NCBI RefSeq assembly: GCF_000252165.1
Contig: NZ_BAET01000012.1
Location: 1 to 64,000 of the forward strand
Direction of reading: 5' to 3'
Length of the DNA stretch: 64,000 nucleotides
From: Glaciecola punicea ACAM 611
GTDB taxonomy: Bacteria > Pseudomonadota > Gammaproteobacteria > Enterobacterales > Alteromonadaceae
A program made the translations under genes and the position numbers. This document shows, in pieces, positions 56,600 through 64,000 of this stretch. The notes under the pieces were generated by a model that had not been told where the DNA came from, did no database searches, and saw only the letters and a list, made by a program, of their open reading frames with translations. The first letter of the stretch is position 1. Each line of letters begins with the position of its first letter.

Positions 56600-56806
56600 T
56601 TAATCAGGCTTGAAAACCCCAATAACGCCGCTGTTTGTTTTACTCGCTTTTGTGACTTCTTTAGTGGTTTGAGTTTCTTTGTAATCACAACTCACACACG
56701 CTAGCTTCTCAACATTGTTTTCAAAATATAACATTAGTGTGTCAAGGCTCTTACAGCTTGGACACTTAGCTCCTGCGATAAAACGCTTTTTAGTCTTGTT
56801 TGTCAT
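56600..56806 (-). CDS. yheV: YheV-like zinc-ribbon protein
   Basis: A 68-residue protein with two CxxC pairs, KRFIAGAKCPSCKSLDTLMLYFENNVEKLACVSCDY, matching the YheV family (FIAGA-x-CP-x-C start). The C-terminal half is Lys/Thr-rich and ends GVIGVFKPD. Function unknown. In E. coli yheV also lies near slyD-slyX and yheSTU, so synteny supports the call. Confidence 0.9.
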   Translation of the reverse strand: MTNKTKKRFIAGAKCPSCKSLDTLMLYFENNVEKLACVSCDYKETQTTKEVTKASKTNSGVIGVFKPD

Positions 56807-56917
56807 TGGCTCTATATTAGTTAGGTAACGTGTTACTAGTATACCTACATACAGTAACTAATGATCAACATGCGAAATTTTGTTATTCTGCGCGCCACCT
56901 TTATTTAAGTCGATGCT

Positions 56918-58843
56918 ATGATTAAATTACAAAAACTGGGTTTACAACGCGGTATCAAAACGCTCATAGAGTCCTCCGACTTGGAGATTTTTTCTGGCCA
57001 AAAAGTCGCTATTATTGGTCCAAACGGCTGCGGTAAGTCGAGTCTTTTTTCTTTATTGCTGAATCAAATTACGCCTGACGCGGGTGAGTATTCAGTCGCA
57101 AAACATTGGCATGTAGTGGCAATTGCACAATACATTGATGACACGAGTCGCACCACACGTGACTATGTTATCGATGGCGATACGGCGCTTCGGGACATTG
57201 AGAAGCGTCTTGTGCTAGCTGAGTCGAATAACGATGGTGAATTAATTGCGCAACTGCATGAAAAGTTGGAACATGCTGGCGTCTATGACGTCCAAGCTAG
57301 AGCGTCTACTATACTAGCTGGTTTAGGTTTTAGTGAGGCAGATTTGTCATTACAGGTTGCGAATTTTTCCGGCGGCTGGCAAATGCGTCTAAATTTAGCC
57401 CGGGCGCTACTGTGCCCCTCAGATTTGTTATTGCTAGATGAGCCCACCAATCACCTTGATTTAGATGCGGTCATTTGGCTACAAGACTATTTGCAGCAGT
57501 ACCCTGGTACCCTTTTGCTAATATCTCACGATCAAGCTTTTATTGATTCTTGTGCGAACGTGATTGTCAGTTTTGAAGACAAACAGCTTGTTAGCTATAC
57601 GGGTAATTACTCAAGCTACCAAAAACAGCGCGCCGAACGAATGGCGCTAGCGCAAAAGCAATATGAAAAGCAGCAGCAGAAAAAACAGCATTTAACGTCT
57701 TTTATCCTGCGTTTTAAGGCCAAAGCGAGTAAGGCTAAACAGGCACAAAGTCGTGTGAAACAGCTGGAAAAAATGGAGGCTTTATTGCCTATTCAGGCTG
57801 CAAATGAGTTTTCGTTTGCGTTTAGAGATCCTGATAAACTGCCTAATCCGCTGATTAATATGGAAGATATTCAGCTTGGATATGACACGACTACTATTTT
57901 ATCTAACATTCACTTAAATTTAGTGCCTGGCAGCCGTATTGGCTTGCTGGGTCGAAATGGTGCAGGTAAATCGACCTTTATTAAGTTATTGGCCGATGAA
58001 ATTACCCCTTTGCAAGGGCGTTATACTACATCTGCTGGGCTTAAAATCGGTTACTTTGCGCAACATCAAGTGCAAGCATTAAATTTAGAAAACTCCGCTT
58101 TTGATCACCTACTTGCGCTTGACCGGCGCTTAACCGATCAGCAAATAAGAGATTATTTAGGCGGTTTTGGCTTTCATGGGGACGAGGCCTTAAAAAAGGT
58201 CGCGCCCATGTCGGGTGGCGAAAAAGCGCGTTTGGTATTGTCATTAATTGTGTATTCAAAACCGAATTTACTGCTGCTCGATGAGCCTACAAATCATCTT
58301 GACATGAACATGCGCGAAGCACTTGCTTATGCGCTGCAGTCATTTGAAGGCGCGATGGTAATTGTGTCGCACGACCGTTATTTACTTGAAAGCGTGTGCG
58401 ATGATTTTTATTTAGTCGACAGCGGCGAGATCAGTGCTTTTTCAGGCGACTTAAGCGACTATCAAAAATGGTTGTTTGCGAATAAAACAGATAGAAAAAC
58501 CATGGCGGTGACAGGTAAAAAAGATGAGACGCCAAGTATCGATAAAAAAGTACTCAAGAGAATGGAAGCGTTGTTTCGCCAGTCGACCAAAGCGTTTCGT
58601 GAAGATATTGCCAAGTGTGAAAAGCACATTGCCAAGTATCAAAGTATTTTACAAGAAAGTGAAACTAAAATGACTGATCCAGCCTTATATGATGCTGATA
58701 ATAAAGATTTATTAAATGCGATAATAGCCAAACAAGTTGACGCGAAAAATCAAATAGATGAATTAGAAATGCAGTGGCTAGACTCTCAAGAAGGGCTAGA
58801 GCAGGCTCAAGCTGAATTTGACCGTGACAAGGCCGCTAGTTAA
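56918..58843 (+). CDS. yheS: ABC-F ATPase YheS
   Basis: A 641-residue cytosolic ABC-F protein with two ATPase domains, no membrane segments. Walker A GPNGCGKSS and GRNGAGKST, signature motifs FSGGWQMRL and MSGGEKARL, Walker B LLLLDEPTNHLDL twice, and a P-site-tRNA-interaction linker rich in Lys/Gln between (KQYEKQQQKKQHLTSF). ABC-F proteins act on the ribosome; YheS is linked to translation of certain stalling sequences. Its stop overlaps the next start by one base. Confidence 0.96.
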   Translation: MIKLQKLGLQRGIKTLIESSDLEIFSGQKVAIIGPNGCGKSSLFSLLLNQITPDAGEYSVAKHWHVVAIAQYIDDTSRTTRDYVIDGDTALRDIEKRLVLAESNNDGELIAQLHEKLEHAGVYDVQARASTILAGLGFSEADLSLQVANFSGGWQMRLNLARALLCPSDLLLLDEPTNHLDLDAVIWLQDYLQQYPGTLLLISHDQAFIDSCANVIVSFEDKQLVSYTGNYSSYQKQRAERMALAQKQYEKQQQKKQHLTSFILRFKAKASKAKQAQSRVKQLEKMEALLPIQAANEFSFAFRDPDKLPNPLINMEDIQLGYDTTTILSNIHLNLVPGSRIGLLGRNGAGKSTFIKLLADEITPLQGRYTTSAGLKIGYFAQHQVQALNLENSAFDHLLALDRRLTDQQIRDYLGGFGFHGDEALKKVAPMSGGEKARLVLSLIVYSKPNLLLLDEPTNHLDMNMREALAYALQSFEGAMVIVSHDRYLLESVCDDFYLVDSGEISAFSGDLSDYQKWLFANKTDRKTMAVTGKKDETPSIDKKVLKRMEALFRQSTKAFREDIAKCEKHIAKYQSILQESETKMTDPALYDADNKDLLNAIIAKQVDAKNQIDELEMQWLDSQEGLEQAQAEFDRDKAAS

Positions 58844-59409
58844 TGCGCGAAGCGTTAATTCCTAGACTGTCTAGCGACGAGTTTTTCGACTACTCGCTGC
58901 AGTTTTACTTTCCAGGTAGTAATCAAGAAAATTTGATGTTGGTACAAGATAACGCTGATTTGAACGTAAATATTGTGCTGTTAATGATGTACCTACGCAC
59001 TAAAAACGTGGGTTTGACAACTGACAATATTTACGCAATAAACGATAATAATCAGATTCTGGACAGTCTAACCTCAAACATTCGCCAAAAAAGAAGGTCG
59101 CTTAAAGCTGATAATATTGCCCAGGGTTTGACGGATTATAAGACCCTAGAATATAAGGATTTGCTAGCTCAGGAGCTTGCTCTTGAAAAAAAACAGCAAG
59201 CTTTAATGATTGATCTTGTAACGTTTTTTGTAAGCGAATCTCAATCATATGTCACTAGCGGATTCTATGATGATACTTTGTTAGCAGCCATGAAAAGCCT
59301 CGCTGGGGAAGATAAGCGCTCAATAATATGCGATATTGCAGATATATTAGAAGAACTTCTCAATGCGCAAAAAAAAGCTAGCCAGCACCTTCGTTGTAAC
59401 CGCCAATGA
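58843..59409 (+). CDS. TIGR02444/DUF2390 family protein
   Basis: A 188-residue soluble helical protein of the TIGR02444 type: DEFFDYSLQFYFPGSNQENLMLVQDNADLNVNIVLLMMYL. Function unknown. It overlaps yheS by one base and yheT by four, so all three are co-translated. Two motif copies (CTAGACTGTCTAG at 58862, CTGGACAGTCTAA at 59059) fall within its first 230 bases. Confidence 0.85.
   Translation: MREALIPRLSSDEFFDYSLQFYFPGSNQENLMLVQDNADLNVNIVLLMMYLRTKNVGLTTDNIYAINDNNQILDSLTSNIRQKRRSLKADNIAQGLTDYKTLEYKDLLAQELALEKKQQALMIDLVTFFVSESQSYVTSGFYDDTLLAAMKSLAGEDKRSIICDIADILEELLNAQKKASQHLRCNRQ
58862..58874. repeat. Dispersed motif copy 5 (perfect palindrome)
   Basis: CTAGACTGTCTAG, near the start of the TIGR02444 gene, coding RLSS (third reading frame of the motif). 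Confidence 0.8.
59059..59071 (+). repeat. Dispersed motif copy 6
   Basis: CTGGACAGTCTAA, 197 bases after copy 5, coding LDSL. Confidence 0.75.
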
Positions 59410-60416
59410 TTGATTCAGTTAAGACGAAATTTGGCCGTATTAGTGCGGCTAACTTTAAGCCTAAGCCATGGTTGCAAAACGCGCATGTGCAAACAGTACT
59501 GTCGAAAATGTTGGTTCGCTCACCGCAAATTAACTATATTAATGAACGCATTCAAACGCCCGACAGTGATTTTATCGATTTAGCTTGGGCAATGCCGCAC
59601 AAGTCAGTCAATGTGAGGGGTATAGCGATACTTTTTCACGGCTTGGAAGGTTCAAGCCAATCGCATTACATCAAACATGTAATATTTGAATTGAACGCAA
59701 TTGGACTGGGCTGCGTGGTAATGCATTTTCGGGGCTGCAGCGGCGAGCCTAATTTGATGCCTATAGCCTATCATTCTGGGGCAACTTTTGATGCGCAGTT
59801 TTTGGTGCCTATTATAAAAGCACGATACGCAGATAAACCGCTTTTTGCGGTCGGGTTTTCCTTAGGTGGTAATATGTTGATGAAACTTATGGCGCACCAT
59901 GCCTATTTACCCATTAAAGCCAGTATTTGTGTATCGGCCCCGCTAAATTTGGCAGCCTCATCAGCAGCAATTCAAGTAGGCTTTTCTCGCGTGTATCAAT
60001 GGCATTTGATGAAAAGCATGAAACGTAACCTTCTTACGAAAATGCAAACAGTCGATATGACGGCTAGCTTGAAGGTGTCATTGGCGGATATTGCTAAAAT
60101 GACGACCTTTTTTGAATTTGACGAGCATATAACTTCCGTGCTGCATGGTTTTCGTGACGCGAATGACTATTACGAAAAATGTAGTGCTTTACATGATCTG
60201 GTGCTTATTGATAAGCCAACCTTAATTCTTCATGCAAAAGATGACCCTTTTATGGATGACAGGGTTATACCAGGTCCGCCGTTAATTAATAAGCATGTAG
60301 CGTATGAACTGAGCGAGTTCGGCGGTCATGTGGGCTTTTTAGAAAGCTTAAGTGCAAGGAGCAAGCTTTGGCTACCGCAGCGCATTACCCATTTTTTGAG
60401 TGAGTTTTTATGTTAG
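59406..60416 (+). CDS. yheT: YheT-type alpha/beta hydrolase
   Basis: A 336-residue hydrolase of the YheT/UPF0017 family. Features: [17 protein letters not shown], oxyanion region [15 protein letters not shown], nucleophile elbow [11 protein letters not shown], acid in [13 protein letters not shown] and His in GGHVGFLE. Substrate unknown. It overlaps the upstream gene by four bases and yheU by seven. Confidence 0.93.
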   Translation: MIDSVKTKFGRISAANFKPKPWLQNAHVQTVLSKMLVRSPQINYINERIQTPDSDFIDLAWAMPHKSVNVRGIAILFHGLEGSSQSHYIKHVIFELNAIGLGCVVMHFRGCSGEPNLMPIAYHSGATFDAQFLVPIIKARYADKPLFAVGFSLGGNMLMKLMAHHAYLPIKASICVSAPLNLAASSAAIQVGFSRVYQWHLMKSMKRNLLTKMQTVDMTASLKVSLADIAKMTTFFEFDEHITSVLHGFRDANDYYEKCSALHDLVLIDKPTLILHAKDDPFMDDRVIPGPPLINKHVAYELSEFGGHVGFLESLSARSKLWLPQRITHFLSEFLC

Positions 60417-60616
60417 TCCCCCATCAAGATTTAGATCCTGACACCCTAAGCAGTTTAATTGAAAGTATTGTATTACGCGATGGCACCGACTATGGCGAGG
60501 TAGAAATGTCCTTAGATGAAAAGGTTGCTATGGTAAAACGCCAGCTAAATGACGGCGTCGCCGCCATTGAATATTCAGAGGAACATGAGTCGGTAAATAT
60601 TATCGCGCTTGAATGA
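60410..60616 (+). CDS. yheU: YheU family protein
   Basis: A 68-residue protein of the YheU family: [46 protein letters not shown]. Helical, soluble, function unknown. Last gene of the yheS-TIGR02444-yheT-yheU run; an inverted repeat terminator follows. Confidence 0.94.
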   Translation: MLVPHQDLDPDTLSSLIESIVLRDGTDYGEVEMSLDEKVAMVKRQLNDGVAAIEYSEEHESVNIIALE

Positions 60617-60643
60617 ACTTTTGAAGTGTTTGAAATAAAAATA

Positions 60644-60709
60644 AAGTTAACCTCTGGACTTTCCAGAATTAGGCCAGAGTTATCTTCTAGACAGTCTAGA
60701 GGTTAACTT
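60644..60709. terminator. Nested inverted repeats, likely bidirectional terminator
   Basis: AAGTTAACCTCT (60644-60655) pairs with AGAGGTTAACTT (60698-60709) between convergent yheU and cysQ. The interior folds further: CTGGA/TCCAG, CTCTGG/CCAGAG and the motif palindrome CTAGACAGTCTAG. An AT-rich tract (T-rich on the minus strand) flanks the left arm, best suited to ending cysQ-nudE. Confidence 0.65.
60687..60699. repeat. Dispersed motif copy 7 (perfect palindrome)
   Basis: CTAGACAGTCTAG, intergenic, inside the yheU/cysQ terminator structure. Confidence 0.8.
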
Positions 60710-60719
60710 CGTTTAGGTT

Positions 60720-60732
60720 TCAGACTGTCCAG
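60720..60732 (-). repeat. Dispersed motif copy 8
   Basis: CTGGACAGTCTGA on the minus strand, intergenic, 21 bases after copy 7. Confidence 0.75.
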
Positions 60733-60803
60733 GACATAAAGAACCTATGCAATTGCAAAGGCTTCAAAATTTTCGAGGCTCTTCAGCTAAGAACAAATTA
60801 AGT

Positions 60804-61625
60804 TTATCTATATTGAATTACGCTGTTCCAAGCGACTCTTTTGTCGCCCAAAACAACGAAGTCTGGATTAGTCACACTTTCTCGCTGATTGTAGGTGATA
60901 GGGTCAAAAGTGGCAGCCATGATAGCTCCCCCAGCTTCATTTATGATGCATTGCGAAGCACCTGTATCCCATTCGCCCGTTGCCCCCAAACGCAAAAATA
61001 CATCAGCGGCGCCTTCAGCGATAAAGCAGGCTTTGAGTGAGCAACTGCCTGCAGGTAATGTTTGATATGAACGTTTATCGCTTAAGCGCTCAAAGATTTT
61101 TTCCCGTGACTGCCTTCGGCTAATAGCAATCATTATTACGTCTTCACTTGGCACACTGAAGCGTCTAACGCTGATTGGCTTGGTTTCACGTGAGCAGCGC
61201 TTATATGCACCGCTCTCCTTACTTGCGAAATACAGTGACTCTCCACATGGCCAATAAATCACTCCAATAACGGGCTGATGGTCTTCAATCAGCGCAATAT
61301 TGATAGCAAAATCACCCGAACGTGCAATAAATTCCTGCGTTCCATCAATAGGATCAATTAACCAATAGCGAGTCCAATTGGCTCTGTCTTTAAGCGCCGG
61401 AATAGGCGATTCTTCTGACATAATCGGAATGTTTGGGGTGAGTCTTGCCAACATCTCCATGATGATTTCATTGGCGCAATAGTCAGCACTAGTAACGGGG
61501 CTTTCATCCTCCTTTTGATACTCCTGGAAATCACCTTTATCGTATATGGCTAATACTTCAATACCCGCCTTAGTTGCCGCTTGTTTTGCTATTTCCAGTA
61601 AGTCGCTAAGAGACTGCGACATCAT
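60804..61625 (-). CDS. cysQ: 3'(2'),5'-bisphosphate nucleotidase CysQ
   Basis: Start at 61625, with GGAG nine bases upstream. The 273-residue protein is a lithium-sensitive inositol-monophosphatase-fold enzyme that hydrolyses PAP during sulfate assimilation. Metal motifs: EESPI (first site), WLIDPIDGTQEFI (DPIDGT), and GATGEWDTGASQCIINEAGG near the end. It overlaps nudE by four bases; the cysQ-nudE-yrfG neighbourhood next to gsp genes is common in gammaproteobacteria. Confidence 0.94.
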   Translation of the reverse strand: MMSQSLSDLLEIAKQAATKAGIEVLAIYDKGDFQEYQKEDESPVTSADYCANEIIMEMLARLTPNIPIMSEESPIPALKDRANWTRYWLIDPIDGTQEFIARSGDFAINIALIEDHQPVIGVIYWPCGESLYFASKESGAYKRCSRETKPISVRRFSVPSEDVIMIAISRRQSREKIFERLSDKRSYQTLPAGSCSLKACFIAEGAADVFLRLGATGEWDTGASQCIINEAGGAIMAATFDPITYNQRESVTNPDFVVLGDKRVAWNSVIQYR

Positions 61626-62185
61626 TGAGACTTTCTCCAACGTTCCAACAAAAGCAGTGCAGCAACGCTTCTTGCCTCATTAAAATCTTCTTGGCCAAGT
61701 AATTCATCAATATTATCTAGCGACCATCTTACCACTTGAAGAGGCTCAGGCTCATCACCCTCTAAGTGGGATTCAGTTAAATCTTGGGCTATTAGCACAT
61801 TCATTTTTGCATCAAAAAATGTAGGTGCCATGGAGAGATCTTTTAGCGGCAAAAATTGCTCAGCTTTAAACCCAACTTCTTCCTGCAGTTCTCTATTACC
61901 GGCTTGAATAGGAGTTTCTCCAGGATCTATTAGGCCTTTAGGAAAGCCTAGCTGATATGAGTGAGTGCCTGCCGAATATTCCCTTATGAGTAGAATATGG
62001 TTGTCGTCAGTTAATGGGATTACCATCACTGCACCTCGGCCGCTGCCTGACATACGCTCAAACTCTCTGGTTGCCCCATTGCTGAAGGTTAAATCAACTC
62101 TCTCTACTTTAAAAAAACGGCTTTTGGCGACCACCGCTCGCGCATTTATTTCGGGTAATTTATTTTCTTGGTTTGTTTTACTCAT
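61622..62185 (-). CDS. nudE: ADP compounds hydrolase NudE
   Basis: A 187-residue Nudix hydrolase acting on ADP-ribose, NADH and Ap(n)A in E. coli. Nudix box: GLIDPGETPIQAGNRELQEEVGF. Other family parts are NALIA-like MNVLIAQDLTESHLEGDEPEPL (NudE/ADP-ribose type) and MSGSGRGAVMVIPL at the N-terminus. It is first gene of nudE-cysQ, divergent from yrfG. Confidence 0.94.
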   Translation of the reverse strand: MSKTNQENKLPEINARAVVAKSRFFKVERVDLTFSNGATREFERMSGSGRGAVMVIPLTDDNHILLIREYSAGTHSYQLGFPKGLIDPGETPIQAGNRELQEEVGFKAEQFLPLKDLSMAPTFFDAKMNVLIAQDLTESHLEGDEPEPLQVVRWSLDNIDELLGQEDFNEARSVAALLLLERWRKSQ

Positions 62186-62244
62186 TACGACTTCACAGGA
62201 TATAATACAAAATTAATATATGACTTTAGCATAAGGATAAACGC

Positions 62245-62928
62245 TTGGCACTCTTACCTTGGCATAAGATTGAAACTGTTTTATTGGACATGGATGGCAC
62301 CCTCTTAGATTTGCACTTTGATAATCAATTTTGGCTGCATCACCTGCCTAAAAAGTATGCTGAAAAGACAGGAAGGTCACCGCAGTCATGTCACGAAGAA
62401 CTTAAAGAAGCTTTTGCGCAAGTTCAAGGTAAATTGCAGTGGTACTGCTTGGATTATTGGGCCGATCGCTTGCAACTCGATATAATGGAAGCAAAATTAG
62501 AGCTTGCGCACCTCATTACTATCCGCAAGGACAGTATCGCTTTTTTAGATGCTTTACGTGAAAGTAATCGCAGAGTTGTTTTAGTCACAAATGCTCACCC
62601 AGACAGCCTATCGTTAAAAGTTGAAAAGACGCAGTTGAACGATCACATTGACATACTTATATCAACGCATCAGTTTGGCGTACCTAAGGAGTTTCAGCTT
62701 CTTTGGAAGAAGTTACATAACCATCTCAAGTTTGAGCCCCAAAGTACCCTGTTTGTTGACGATGGCGAGCGGATCCTCGATGCAGCTAAAGAGTTTGGTA
62801 TTGCCTATACTTTAGGCATTACCAACCCAGATAGCCAACTGCCAGATACGACAATAGCAAATCATCTGCATACCAATAATTATTACGATTTATTACAGTC
62901 TATTATAGATGAGCCGTATGTGGCTTAA
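62245..62928 (+). CDS. yrfG: GMP/IMP nucleotidase YrfG
   Basis: A 227-residue HAD-superfamily phosphatase. A TTG start with GGAT upstream fits the family N-terminus best. Motif I is LLDMDGTLLDLHFDNQFW, motif II TNAHPDS, and motif IV FVDDGERILDAAKEFG. E. coli YrfG dephosphorylates purine monophosphates. Divergent from nudE, the standard arrangement. Confidence 0.92.
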   Translation: MALLPWHKIETVLLDMDGTLLDLHFDNQFWLHHLPKKYAEKTGRSPQSCHEELKEAFAQVQGKLQWYCLDYWADRLQLDIMEAKLELAHLITIRKDSIAFLDALRESNRRVVLVTNAHPDSLSLKVEKTQLNDHIDILISTHQFGVPKEFQLLWKKLHNHLKFEPQSTLFVDDGERILDAAKEFGIAYTLGITNPDSQLPDTTIANHLHTNNYYDLLQSIIDEPYVA

Positions 62929-62972
62929 GCATTACTAGGTGTATAGATACATCGTGGTTACTAAGGTTTAAA

Positions 62973-63521
62973 ATGACAAAAAACCGTTCGACTTCTTCTC
63001 TTATCGTTGCCGTTGCATCCGCAAACCCTGTGAAAATAAATGCCGCTAAAGAGGCCTTCTCACTGGTATTTAACAGGTCAGTGGAACTTATCACTATAGA
63101 TGTCGATTCAGGTGTTTCCAATCAGCCTATGAACTTTGAGGAAACGCATTTAGGTGCCAATAATCGTGTAGATAGAGCTATTGAGTCTCAGCAAGCAGAC
63201 TATTACATCGCTTTTGAAGGCGGCGTTGATGTATTCTCTGATGGCCCCAAAACATTCGCGGTAATTTGTATCTCAAACGGCAAAGATAGAGTGTTTGGAC
63301 AGTCTGCAACCCTTCCTTTACCTATGCGTGTATATGAAAACCTGCAAAATGGAATTGAATTAGGGTGTGCAATGGACGAGCTTTTCAATACAGTGAATAT
63401 CAAACAAAAGGGGGGCGCCATTGGCCAGCTAACAGACGGTTTAGAAACCAGAATGAGTATCTATAAATCGGCCACTATTCTTGCATTGAGCCGCTTTGTA
63501 AACGCTGATTTGTTTGAATGA
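62973..63521 (+). CDS. yjjX: Inosine/xanthosine triphosphatase YjjX
   Basis: A 182-residue NTPase of the YjjX family, removing non-canonical purine triphosphates. It has VAVASANPVKINAAKEAFSLVF, GVSNQPMNFEETHLGANNRV, YYIAFEGGVDV and the C-terminal KGGAIGQLTDGLETRM. Gene order places it after yrfG. A near match to the dispersed motif (TTGGACAGTCTG at 63295) lies inside. Confidence 0.93.
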   Translation: MTKNRSTSSLIVAVASANPVKINAAKEAFSLVFNRSVELITIDVDSGVSNQPMNFEETHLGANNRVDRAIESQQADYYIAFEGGVDVFSDGPKTFAVICISNGKDRVFGQSATLPLPMRVYENLQNGIELGCAMDELFNTVNIKQKGGAIGQLTDGLETRMSIYKSATILALSRFVNADLFE

Positions 63522-63540
63522 GAGATATTTCTTTAAACAA

Positions 63541-64000
63541 TTATCGCGATTTTATATCTAACGCGTAACGGCCTTGACCCAGTGACTCTCCAAAAAAACT
63601 AGCGCCTTGCCTGATGTCGTTAGGAAAGTCAGATGGGATAGAGAACGTACCAACGGCAGCGTAATTGCCATTTTGGTCAAAACTGATTTTAGCATCTAAT
63701 GCTAAGCCGTTTTCGGGAGAAACGTCAAGCACGAAGGCGGGTGACTCACACGACAACAGTGCGTCAAAACTGCCTAAATCTAAAGGACTCCCTTCAATAT
63801 TCACCCCAGCCTGTAACCAGCTTCCCTGTCCGTTTAGTTGCTGACAGCCTTCATTAAACTTAAAATTCGCAATATCTAGCCTGAATCTTCCTAAAGCCGT
63901 TACCGCTACAGGTAAATTTACCTGTGACAATAAAAGCTTCGCGGGTGCAAATATTCTGGCACTACTAAGATTTACCTGTGCCGGATTTAAGATAGAGAGA
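63541..64000 (-). CDS. gspN: Type II secretion protein GspN, N-terminus beyond window
   Basis: The minus strand is open from the stop at 63541 to the window edge (about 152 codons), so the 5' part is missing. The visible C-terminal region (LSSARIFAPAKLLLSQVNLPVAVTALGRFRLDIANFKF; LDAKISFDQNGNYAAVGTFSIPSDFPNDIRQGASFFGESLGQGRYALDI) fits GspN, an inner-membrane accessory of type II secretion. The following cysQ-nudE-yrfG genes are its usual companions. Confidence 0.82.
   Translation of the reverse strand, partial: LSILNPAQVNLSSARIFAPAKLLLSQVNLPVAVTALGRFRLDIANFKFNEGCQQLNGQGSWLQAGVNIEGSPLDLGSFDALLSCESPAFVLDVSPENGLALDAKISFDQNGNYAAVGTFSIPSDFPNDIRQGASFFGESLGQGRYALDIKSR

Noticed and set aside
1-64000. 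CRISPR array, insertion sequence, integrase, tRNA or rRNA gene
   Set aside because: No regularly spaced repeats of 25-40 bases, no transposase or integrase coding frame and no cloverleaf-like segment were recognised on either strand.

Overview
The window reads as a chromosomal segment of a marine gammaproteobacterium of the Alteromonadales type (Glaciecola/Paraglaciecola/Alteromonas-like). This is inferred from gene order and protein style (yicC-rph-pyrE, ilvY/ilvC, plsB/lexA, a caa3-type cox cluster with its assembly genes, yheSTU, cysQ-nudE-yrfG next to gspN); no rRNA or tRNA gene is visible. Nearly everything is vertically inherited core genome, apart from the first 6 kb and a few decayed loci.

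Layout. 1-6.1 kb is an accessory stretch: the 5' part of a PKD-domain lipoprotein, then a tightly overlapping two-gene unit encoding a Nudix-methyltransferase fusion and a 1106-residue PLD nuclease / SF2 helicase / LexA-fold (S24-like) / DUF3427 protein, and a small unknown ORF. 6.1-9.1 kb: yicC, rph, pyrE, tusA and a strong bidirectional terminator. 9.1-22.7 kb: mixed housekeeping and envelope genes (secreted methyltransferase-fold protein, DedA/YqaA protein, amidohydrolase, DUF1285, DUF3014, ABC1 kinase, Frag1-like membrane protein, proB, AI-2E transporter, Bcr/CflA efflux pump), with a clear M14-peptidase pseudogene at 18-19.1 kb. 22.7-27.4 kb: the yjfIJKLMC operon (PspA paralogue, DUF350 membrane protein, DUF1190 lipoprotein, glutathionylspermidine-synthase-like ATP-grasp), divergent from a DUF6471 gene across a long perfect palindrome. 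27.5-33.6 kb: branched-chain amino acid genes ilvC, ilvY, ilvA plus comM. 33.6-37 kb: plsB and lexA, divergent, with an SOS box. 37.2-45.9 kb: cytochrome c oxidase subunits II, I, III and the assembly set ctaG, SURF1, a Sco-like protein, ctaA, ctaB, SCO. 45.9-51.6 kb: a GNAT remnant, a MATE transporter with no normal start codon, nfuA, an intact M14 peptidase and comF. 51.9-60.6 kb: tex, greB, an FKBP lipoprotein, slyX, yheV, yheS, a TIGR02444 gene, yheT, yheU. 60.8-64 kb: cysQ, nudE, yrfG, yjjX and the 3' end of gspN.

Two things stand out. First, the Nudix-MTase plus PLD-helicase-S24-DUF3427 unit looks like a nucleic-acid-targeting conflict or repair system; its helicase carries an internal LexA-like domain with the serine kept but the catalytic lysine apparently replaced. 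Second, a 13-bp near-palindrome, CTRGACAGTCTRR (perfect form CTAGACWGTCTAG), occurs at least eight times between 24 and 61 kb, in different reading frames, on both strands and between genes. That is far more than chance would give, and it suggests a DNA-level signal, possibly a chromosome-organising or uptake-type site.
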